The notes beneath the pieces are model-generated. The model had not been told where the DNA came from. It was given only the letters and a program-made list of their open reading frames with translations, and did not search any database. DNA of 64,000 nucleotides from Linyphia triangularis (lineage: Eukaryota > Arthropoda > Arachnida > Araneae > Linyphiidae), in the NCBI GenBank assembly GCA_963978545.1, contig OZ021733.1, positions 72,013,589-72,077,588 on the forward strand. Direction: 5' to 3'. Every line of letters begins with the position of its first letter. Within the stretch, counting starts at the first letter, position 1. The position numbers and the translations under genes were made by a program. This document shows, one piece after another, positions 55,517-64,000 of this stretch.

Positions 55517-55980
55517 GCAGCTATTGTTAATTAGACCTTGTGTGTAATAAATTGTAAAATGCTGATTTTCCATACTTGTAAATTATTCCAATCACAAATA
55601 ATAGTTGTAAAGAATTTCCTTTTCATTCAATTAAAATGAAGAAATCTATCGTAAACATTCAGGAAAAATCAATAGAAAGCCTACAGATTTATGCTTGTGC
55701 TAACAGCTTTAACCTTTATAATAACCTTTATGGATAATTATCTTGTTGAAAATTTTAAAGTGTAACTAATAGTTTAATCTTGTATGTAAGCCTTATATTC
55801 TTTATTAATTTATTAATACCTTACTCCTTGATATAGAATTCCTTAAAATCTATGTTTATTTCTTGCTTATTTTTTCAAGAAAATCTAACATTAAGTTCAA
55901 TTAAGTACTCATACACCAAGTCCTACTCTTAAAGTCAAAGGTGTACAAGTTCCAGTGTTTGACGCTTCACTCGATGAATG

Positions 55981-56200
55981 CTCATTGCTACGCAAAACCA
56001 AGCTTGTTAAAAGTTTTATTTTTATACTCAAACAGAGCTCGCCTTGTTTGCTGTCCGGTTCATTGTTATGCAAGTACAAGCTCTCTGAAAAATTCATTGC
56101 TAAGTAAGCACAGGCTTGCTTCGATCGCTGAAAGGTTCATTGTTGCGCACATATAAGCTTGCATCACTTGCTAAAAGATTAACTGCTACGTAAACCCTTA
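55981..56200. repeat. Degenerate minisatellite of about 43 bp
   Basis: About five units built on CTGAAAGGTTCATTGTTRCGC and AAGCTTGC-type phrases. Short ORFs over it are incidental. Confidence 0.75.
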
Positions 56201-56284
56201 AAATTAGAACCCCCTCCCATGTCGAGAAACAATTTTTTTTATACACATCCCATCGCCCCTCTGAAAATATTTTAACAATGTTTT

Positions 56285-56640
56285 TGCGAAAGTTAAAACT
56301 AGAAGGCCAGAACCGCTTTTGTTTAAAATTTCAGAGCCTATGGGTTAAAGTCGCTCCGTAAAAAAATTCATTAAAAAAAAAAAATCATTAAAATTTTAAC
56401 TTTCTGTTTGTCAAAAGTCAAATTAGAAGGCTAAAGCTAGTTATATTGAACATTTCAGAATTCTATTCATATTAGAAGTCGCTTTGTTAGAAATAAAATT
56501 CAAATTAATTAAAAAAAAACTAATTAAAATTATTCTGTGTTTCAAGAGTTCAATAGAAGGCCAAAACTACTTATGCTAAAATTTGAGACTTGTACATTAG
56601 GGAGTATCTAAAAAAACTTTTTTTTGGAAATTCAAAATTT
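56285..56640. repeat. Three tandem units of about 127 bp
   Basis: The phrase AGAAGGCC/T with AAARCTAVTT-type context recurs at 56301, 56425 and 56555, followed each time by a TTTGAG/CAGAG stretch, GTCGCT or GTATCT, and an A-rich block. Confidence 0.7.
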
Positions 56641-57117
56641 CAAGTCAATAAAAAGTTGCCAATATCCTCACATATTTACCAAAAAAATATTTCGTTCAAT
56701 TGTAAAATATTTAGGTTTCTCGGAATGGACCTGAAGTTTGATGTTTTTTGACAAATACGATGTTTAATTTAAAAAAAAAAAAAAAAAAATATAAAGCAGA
56801 TTTTATTTTTTTAGAATGAAAATTTAAAGTTTAGAATATTAATTAGCAGTAATAGAAAAATTATATCTGCCATTTAACATTTAGGTCTCCAGGAATCTAC
56901 ATAAAAACCTTAATTTTTTTACAGAATACGGATATTTTTCAACTTTCTGTAGTCTAGGTATAGTAATACAGCATTTTTAAATATAGGGAATATCATTTTA
57001 TGAAATGGCATTTACTAAAATCGAGTGTTAAGTTTTGTAACTTCTGCACGACTTTGGAGTCGAACCAACAAAGACTCTATGTTTGAGACATGTAGTAAAT
57101 TATTGAAAATGATTCAA
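56641..57117. other. AT-rich stretch, no gene seen
   Basis: An A-run of about 19 lies at 56770; nothing else recognised. Confidence 0.4.
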
Positions 57118-57393
57118 TGTTTCAGAGTTTGAGTGATGAAAGTGTACTTCATAGTAAAATGCGTCTACCAAAGAAAAGCCAGAAAGTTCAAATATTTCAG
57201 TGATACAAGGACTGCCAGAAAATCTTCTCTCTTTTTCTGGAGAATGTGACTGTAGAGCCATTTCTATTCAAGAAGAAGTTCAATTAGCAAGTGCTCTATT
57301 GAGGGATTTAAATGCTGTAACACTAGAAAACTAGTCAGTGGTAATAGATAAATTGAAGGTTTTTCATGAAAGGGTAAAATCTCATCAAGGTTT
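57118..57393 (+). pseudogene. Coding-like remnant of unknown identity
   Basis: The frame from about 57180 reads SNISVIQGLPENLLSFSGEC, then ISIQEEVQLASALLRDL, then one in-frame TAG, then VVIDKLKVFHERVKSHQG. An upstream frame (FQSLSDESVLHSKMRLPKK) joins it by a one-base shift near 57178. Composition and codon pattern look like real protein, unlike the AT-rich surroundings. I do not recognise the family. It could be a retro-copied gene fragment or part of a transposon-encoded protein. Confidence 0.4.
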
Positions 57394-57429
57394 TTCAAGG
57401 GTAAAATATCAACTATTTTTCCCTCTATT

Positions 57430-57892
57430 TATACAATCCAGCGTCAGCCACTAGGAGGCCCACGACAGCTTTTTCCCCAGCCCACCGGCAGTATAGAAGA
57501 GCAAAAATCAAATTTTGCGGGAGCAATTTTAATTTGTCTACAATAGTATGTGTTTACAACCAAAAACTGCGTTTTCCATTAAGTGGCCCGCGTCAGTAAG
57601 TCAGAATTTTTTTTTCCCCGAGAAGGCCAGAAAAAAAAAGCGCAATTGTTTGAATTATTACCAATGACGCATTCCTTCGCATTTCTTAGTTTTGTACTTA
57701 TAATACCCCCTCGATTCGTGAATGGCACAACTCGATTTCTGCTTTTCTGAATGTGATGGACAGGAGTTGGGTGTTCGCGATCTTTATGACTCCAGTGCAA
57801 TAATGGCGTTGAAGACTAGTTTTAAACTCAAAGTAGATAGGGAAAGATAGTTATCTCGCAATTAACATCGACTAAAATGGAAGATTTAGGAG
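57430..57892 (+). promoter_or_regulatory. Candidate promoter, 5' UTR and first coding exon of a next gene
   Basis: This stretch is richer in G+C and CpG than its surroundings. It ends with ACTAAAATGG (ATG at 57877, good start context, in-frame TAA just upstream) encoding M-E-D-L-G and then a possible donor G/GTACGG at 57893. A possible acceptor with 18 nt of open sequence lies at 63983. Entirely inferential; the minus-strand ORF 57579-57800 is not supported. Confidence 0.3.
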
Positions 57893-58236
57893 GTACGGTT
57901 TAAATATCTTAATTGATTATGAGTTTATGTCATGTCACATTGTCACAAAGATTAACTTCTTTCATGACTTTGATTTACGACGTCAAGAATTTTTTTTTTA
58001 ATTATTTGATACAAGAATCAAATATCAATTGTTATTTTATAAATATAAAAAAGTTAAATTATTGTTTCAGTTTTCAAAATTGTTTTATATTGTTGAATCT
58101 TTAGTAATTATCACATTTCTAACATTGAACATAAGTACTAAAGCAATATATTTATTGGCGTATTTGGTATAAATCTGCTGCCCGTGGAAAGTTCCAACAT
58201 AAGTCATGCGGCCCGTCTCTAAAAGGGGTTCCGGAC

Positions 58237-58359
58237 AAAATCCCGAAAGCCAGAATCCCGACAGCCGAAATCCCGACGAGCCAAAATCCCGAATGGGTCG
58301 AAATCCCGACAAGCCATAATCCCGAAAAACGTAAAATCCCTACCTAAAAAAAATCCCTA
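58237..58359. repeat. Minisatellite of about 16 bp (AAATCCCGA units)
   Basis: Seven to eight units of the form AATCCCGACAAGCC or AAATCCCGAAAG, ending in diverged AAATCCCTA units. Confidence 0.88.
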
Positions 58360-59109
58360 GATGAACTATTTGTTAAAAAATTTACTATTGGTAAATTTTC
58401 TATTGAAAACGTTCCAATTCTTATAAGCTTTTCATAATGTTTTTCTGAATAGCTTTATTTTATATTGTATAGTTTTATTTTCTTCTTTTAATTTTGATTT
58501 TGATGCTACAAAAAAAAAAAAAAAAAAAAAAATGCTTTAAGAAAATTCCATAATTTTAGTTAAACAATAATTACAGTGTAATCATTAAAACAGAATATCC
58601 ATTATATCATAACTTTGAAGAAATTAATTCATATTCAATCATATTTTTAAAAAATTAAATTAAAACAACGTGCTTGAAGAATTGATTACAAAGTTATGTA
58701 CATTCATTTACAAAAAATATAGATTTTAAAATGCATTCAAAAATTGTAAAAACGATTGCATTCACTGCAATAGAGGTTTCCAAACTTTTAAATGATGTTA
58801 TTGAACCTATTCAGTGTCAGCTTGAGATAAAAATTAAAACGAAGGAAAAGACTCAAAATTAAGATAAAATTTTGAATTAAAATAAAATAATAAAATCAAT
58901 TATAAATTTAGAAATGCAATAAAGTAATTTTAAATGAATAAATGAAGATCCCCTTAGAGAGATGGGGGTTTTTGATGTAAAAATATACTTTTTCTGTCTT
59001 TTTAACCAACAAAATGGCAATCAATAAAAAAATAATTTTTCTGTAAATCAAAATCAGCTGAATTTAGAGCCATAAAATTTTATCTTTAAAAAAAAGAAGG
59101 AAAAAAACT
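58360..59109. other. AT-rich stretch, no gene seen
   Basis: An A-run lies at 58510-58531. No gene or element recognised. Confidence 0.4.
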
Positions 59110-59123
59110 CCCATTTTTATCTG

Positions 59124-59300
59124 GTTAGTTGGTTGGTTGTTTTCAGATTATCTGGCGCCGTCAGCAACACGAGGGCTATAATGCGCCGAAACATTCGTCA
59201 TTAGACAAGCCAACATACATTTACAAACACCCATGCCAAACACGGGACTCGAACCCGCAACCTCGTGGTCCAGAAGCTAGCACGCTAACCATTATACCGT
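59124..59300 (-). mobile_element. tRNA-derived SINE, copy 2, exact 14-bp target duplication
   Basis: On the minus strand: A box region ATGGTTAGCGTGCTAGC, B box GGGTTCGAGTCCC, then the family body with CGCATTATAGCCCTCGTGTT and the tail CAACCAACCAAC. CCCATTTTTATCTG flanks it exactly at 59110-59123 and 59301-59314. The ORF 59129-59353 is a by-product. Confidence 0.95.
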
Positions 59301-59472
59301 CCCATTTTTATCTGAAATTTGAATTTCCAATTGATCATCCAATTGTTCACTAGATTTATAAGAGACGGCTCTCTTGAATGGAAACGCGTAATTTTATTAG
59401 CTTGGCATATTTTCATTTTATAAAATGTCTCATTTTAATAAGAACATTTCTCAATGGTTTCAAAATGTTGAA

Positions 59473-59649
59473 GCCGACCAAACGGTATATTGGTTAGCTT
59501 GCTAGCTTCTAAACCACGAGGTTGCGGGTTCGAGTCCCGCAGCCTCGAAGTGTTTCTAAATGTATGTTGGCTTGTCTAATAACGAATGTTTCGGCGCATT
59601 ATAGCCCTCGTGTTGCTGACGGCGCCAGATAATCTGAATACAACCAACA
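59473..59649 (+). mobile_element. tRNA-derived SINE, copy 3, exact 11-bp target duplication
   Basis: Plus strand: A box TATTGGTTAGC, B box GGGTTCGAGTCCC (59526-59538), body CGGCGCATTATAGCCCTCGT, tail CAACCAAC. AAAATGTTGAA flanks it at 59462-59472 and 59650-59660. It lies 172 bp from copy 2, in opposite orientation. Confidence 0.95.
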
Positions 59650-59660
59650 AAAATGTTGAA

Positions 59661-61690
59661 AACGTATGTCTACAATATCTTTTAGTATGGCTTTCTATAC
59701 TAATTTTTGACAATGATAATAATTACTGAACCTGAATGTATAATCGATGATCGAAAGTATTCTATCGCATTGAATTAAACGAGTATTTACTAACTTTATT
59801 TTTCTCAACAAAAAGAAGAAAGAAAAAAAGCACCTCGTAAATACTTTTAGAGTTTTCACTTATAGTTAAAATCATTTGGTAGGAAACAATAATTAACAAG
59901 AAACGTAAGGTGTTGCAGAACGTCGACCATTCGTCTATGTTCTAGGTAATAGCCATTCACTTACCTTCCGGGGGGGGGGGGGGCGCTTCAGTAGGGAGAG
60001 TACTAACTAACTAGGTGAGGGGTGTTTTCTTTTCTTTCTATTTTTTAACACTGGCAATAGTTTGCACGTTTGGAAAGGGAGAATGGTTTAAGATGATAAT
60101 AAAGATTGATAATTTTCTTGAGTATAAAGAACGAGGCATCAGCTTAGGTGTGAAATCCAGATAAGAGATTTAAATAACCCGAACATGAAATCATGACCTC
60201 ACCTGTTTTGAAATAATTAATTTTAAAATTCATCAGAGTTACCAATTTAATTATTCTCAATATCTCCACATCTGTAAACAAATCGCAAAATATCAGTACT
60301 ACAAAGACATCTAAATGAGTATTATAAATTGGAAATTTAAGAGGACACTGAGCAATTACGCCAATTTCTTTTTAATAGTTATCGCGTCTACTTTTTTTAA
60401 TGAAATACCAATCCTTGGGTGAATGAAAAGACAAATTTTAAATGTGGTCCTTTAATTTGGAAAAAAGATTCTATGAAATCAAAATGAAATTCCCGTTCAC
60501 CGGTAGGGAATAAATATTAGATTGAGACAAAATTATATGGCCAGAACTATAAAGCAAAGCGTTTATCTTAGTTTCCTTTCTCGGAACGTTGGACTTGACA
60601 CGGAGGAATTTACTGTTTATTTGACTGGACATTGGACATCATTATTTTACTAAGTTAATTCCTTCCATTACATTGAAAGAAGTCGTGTAAAGCAAAAATG
60701 AATTTCTGTCAACTACAGGATTTTAATGTAAATTAAACTAAAGTGAAAAAAGTAAAATTAAAAAAACTTTCATTTAGTATCTAAATGGACTTATAGAAAA
60801 GATAATTTTAAAAACAATTACAGAACTTTTTTGTAGTTAGAATAGATATTTGATTTACAAGAAATTAATATATATATATATATATATATACACCAAGCTC
60901 AAACAAGGAGACTTTTGTACTTATTTTAAAGATAATGATTAAATATAGAATCAAACAGTGTTTTAGAAAAAATTAATCAGCCCATTAATTTTAAATTACA
61001 TTTAGCGAATAGTAAAAAAATACGTGACAGATTAAATAATATCACATATTAATTGCAAGAACTTCAATAACTAGTATAACAACCATTGTTTAAGCTGGAG
61101 TACAAAATTTCTTTAGCAAAAAAAGCTAAAATCACAATTTTATTTTAACAATTTGTTAAAATGATTACGAGTTCCATCACTTAGGATGTTTAATTTAACA
61201 CAATTAAAACACTTTTTTTACTATAAAATCATTATTATTTTTTAAATATAATATTATTTTATACCAAACTCAACTGAAAAAATACTTTTCACTTTTGTTT
61301 ACTTGAGCTTTTAGGTTGATGACTAACCTTGGGAAAACAAAAACGTCGATTTTGTACATTTAGTGTCAAAATGTTTTAGCAAAAGAGCTAAACAACACTT
61401 TCACTTTTTAGCATTTAAGAAAGTTCTTAAGCATTTTGCTAAAAAAGCACCCACAGCGTAATCGCTAATAACAGCATTCATTTAGCTTTATAAAACATGA
61501 AAAATTGTAGGATAGAGCCATTGAATTTATGCATTACAACCAAATTCAAAAACTTCACCCTTAACAATATCGATTAGAAAACGAAGGAAATCAATTTGAC
61601 TTTTGTACAACATTTCAGGTCCTTGACTTCTAAGAACTGAATTTTTTTTCTTTTTTTTTTTTCATTCCAATACAAACCAAACATATCTTG
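59661..61690. other. AT-rich stretch, no gene seen
   Basis: A G14 run lies at 59970-59983 and a (TA)11 microsatellite at 60869-60890. No gene recognised. Confidence 0.4.
60869..60890. repeat. (TA)11 microsatellite
   Basis: Eleven TA units. Confidence 0.95.
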
Positions 61691-62065
61691 TAAGTGAAAC
61701 AGAGAGGAACTGTAGTTGATGGATGACGCTTAAGGGTAGAGAACTCTGTGTTAAAGACGTTCTTTTTTCAACTTTTTATGCCTTTGTCGCATTTCTAGGA
61801 AAATTTTAGAGTTGGGAAATGTTAAATTATCTTAAAGGCAATTTTTGCCGATTTTGATCAAAAGCGTAGAGCCGTTTTTTGGCAATTGTTGAAAGACATA
61901 ATTTAATCAATGGAAGCTACCTTATGTGCATACGCAATTTTGACGAAAACTTTAATGACAGGTCCTATGGCCACCACTAACTCGTATTCCAAAGTAACCT
62001 GTATTCCCAAGACGGAGCTATGAAATTTCTACTATAATACATCTGACATTTCTACTTAAAAATCA
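61690..62065. repeat. Dispersed repeat, copy 1
   Basis: Shares with 62790-63180, in the same order and orientation, GAGAACT-TGTTA, TTTTTCAACTTTTTA, GAGCCGTTTTT, CAATGG-AGCTACCTTATG, TTTTGACGAAAAC and GGTCCTATGCCA-type blocks. No coding. Confidence 0.7.
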
Positions 62066-62789
62066 GTAGACATTCCAAATAGAATTTCTCAATTCACGGT
62101 TTTTTCCCTTCGATTCAAAAAACCATTCTTGAATGTATTCTCCCTTGAAATTTAGGCCTTTGTAATTATTTAGGTGTTACGAAGTAGCCTTCATTTTGAT
62201 CGTTTTGCCCCATGAAAAAATAAATAAAGAACCAATTAATTTGCATTCGAAACCTAATAAGATTGCAATAAATTTAGCTTCATGGTAACTGGAAAATTTA
62301 TGAATATTTCAGGCAAACGCAAACAACACACATAATCGACAATTATTGAATAAATTACAACCTTTAGAAGAAATTATAGCGAATGTCTGCAACGATGATA
62401 TTATTTTTACATAAAACGTTTAAGAAATATCAAAGTATTATGTTTTAACAAGTATGAATTTATCCCCTTTAAAAAATGTTACATTCATTGTTATGTTACA
62501 TTGCATTAGAAAATTTACATGAATTAAAAAAAAAAAAAAAAAGATTTACGAAATACCACTTTTTTACCCTTACGTTTGTAAAACATATAAAACTAGGGAT
62601 GTGGAACATCGCACAGCTTTCAATTACACCATAAAAATGACGTTGTTTTGTGTCATTTAACGTTTTCATATTTAATCGTTCATTTAGAAAAAATGGCCAG
62701 TTTTGGCGAAATTTTTTGCGATAATTCTTGTATGGATCTTTTAAAAAAAATGATTTTGGCTATATACTTTTCAATAATTATTCTTTCTT

Positions 62790-63180
62790 GTGAGTAAAAC
62801 TGAGAAGAAAAGAGAAAACGGTCTTTGACGAGGTATGCTCAAGGAAAGAGAACTGTGTTACAGACATTCGTTTTTCAACTTTTTACGCAATTAAAGCTTT
62901 TTTTATAGGAATTTTTGAGGGGGGGAATGTTTAGAACCCCTTAAAAGGCATTACCGCAGCGATTTTGAACAAAATCGTTTGAGCCGTTTTTTATTAATTA
63001 CTGAAAAACATGATTTTTTTCAATGGCAGCTACCTTATGCGCGATTTTGACGAAAACCTTAATGGTAGGTCCTTATGCCATCACCAACTCGCACACCAAA
63101 TTTGAACATCGTAGATCAATTTGTTCTGGAGTTATACTGACCACGTACACACACACAGAAATTTTTTCTAGATCACTTTT
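62790..63180. repeat. Dispersed repeat, copy 2
   Basis: Direct partner of 61690-62065, about 1.1 kb downstream. A short third piece lies at 36100-36165. Confidence 0.7.
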
Positions 63181-63226
63181 TTGAAATCAGGATGTTCCAA
63201 AACGGGGAGATATGCCAAAAAATCAA

Positions 63227-63247
63227 AATAATAATAATAATAATAAT
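63227..63247. repeat. (AAT)n microsatellite
   Basis: About seven AAT units; the minus-strand ORF across it is incidental. Confidence 0.9.
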
Positions 63248-64000
63248 ACCGTATACTATACTTTTATTACTCGATGCATACATAAGGGTAATTGAAAGTA
63301 ATAAGAAAAAAAGTATTTTATCAATATCAGATGAAACCAGAACTAGGATATCTGTCCCCTGATCGCTGACGCTCGACAACCCCCTAACAATATAGCACCT
63401 TTATTCCAGTCAACTTTTGAAATCCTGACAAAATTTATCCGAACACCTTAGTACCACTTGGACGCATTTTTTGTCTGCCGAAAAGGGTAGATGGGAAAAT
63501 TCCATAATACCATTTCTTTCAAACTTTTCAATTCTCACTCTATACACAGTGGAATAGTAAGTATAAATAGTGTTCAGCTCTATACAAAGTTTCTCAAAAA
63601 TGCGCAGATGTACTTAATTGACATCTTCCAACTGAAATAGTAGGATTGTAACTTTTTTTAGTAAAAATCATCATATTTTTGAAATTATACAGATTTATAA
63701 TACCATCTTCTTTTTTAAAAAAATAAAACTATGTCTCACAGATTTTACTAAGCGACACATATCCTCCCAGCAAAAACAAAAATCAATTGAAATCGATCTA
63801 ATGAGCAGATATTAACATATCAAAATGCATGGTCTGAAAATCGCAAACAAAACAAATCCTGTTAGAAGCTGTCATTCGGTTTGTCAAAAATACTTGCCGT
63901 AGTAGAGGCATGTTCGATAAAGCAATGTTGAAAAATATTGTAATCAAACCAATTAGTAAAATATTTTTCTTCACATTTTTAGAACTTTCTGGCTCATCTA

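Noticed and set aside
59129..59353. 74-residue ORF with RDSNPQPRGPEA
   Set aside because: This peptide is the translated antisense of a SINE B box, a common false ORF.

Overview
The window reads as a piece of an A+T-rich arthropod genome: a single host gene with long introns, packed with decayed transposable elements. A chelicerate such as a spider is plausible from the mix of Tc1, hAT, gypsy, copia, tRNA-SINE and foldback repeats, but this is inference. No bacterial genes, operons, CRISPR arrays or rRNA genes are visible. Most long ORFs belong to transposons.

The host gene is the 3' half of a FARP-family gene (FERM, RhoGEF and pleckstrin domain protein; FARP1/FARP2 of vertebrates, Cdep of flies), on the + strand. 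Eight exons (15805-15876, 22287-22355, 23903-24075, 25867-25973, 28111-28277, 29141-29248, 33169-33320, 48600-48639) join with matching phases into 888 nt, i.e. 295 residues plus a stop. They encode the end of the RhoGEF (DH) domain, the first PH domain, a linker, the second PH domain and a short C-terminal tail. The FERM domain and DH core were not found and probably lie upstream of the window.

Region by region: 1-7.2 kb is nested transposon relics: a minus-strand copia fragment, then a BED-finger hAT transposase pseudogene split by a decayed gypsy element. 7.2-15.8 kb is AT-rich sequence with MITEs, a complete non-autonomous hAT element (12760-14582, 8-bp target duplication) and large foldbacks. 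15.8-33.3 kb is the FARP exon cluster; its introns hold a split Tc1 transposase with a satellite array, TTAA-flanked MITEs, a SINE-like element and a minus-strand Tc1 relic. 33.3-48.6 kb is one 15.3-kb intron with two inverted copies of an unknown repeat (one holding a TRIM-like element, the other a SINE), more foldbacks and satellites, and a copia element (39122-45979) that itself contains a nested pair of DNA transposons. 48.6-55.9 kb is TE-poor 3' flank or 3' UTR. 55.9-64 kb holds minisatellites, a coding-like remnant, a possible start of the next gene near 57.88 kb, two SINEs in opposite orientation with clear target duplications, and AT-rich repeats.

I did not find a convincing new multi-gene system. 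The most informative structures are the nested insertions, where one copy supplies the empty site of another, and the minisatellite of splice-acceptor-like units just before the tiny last FARP exon.
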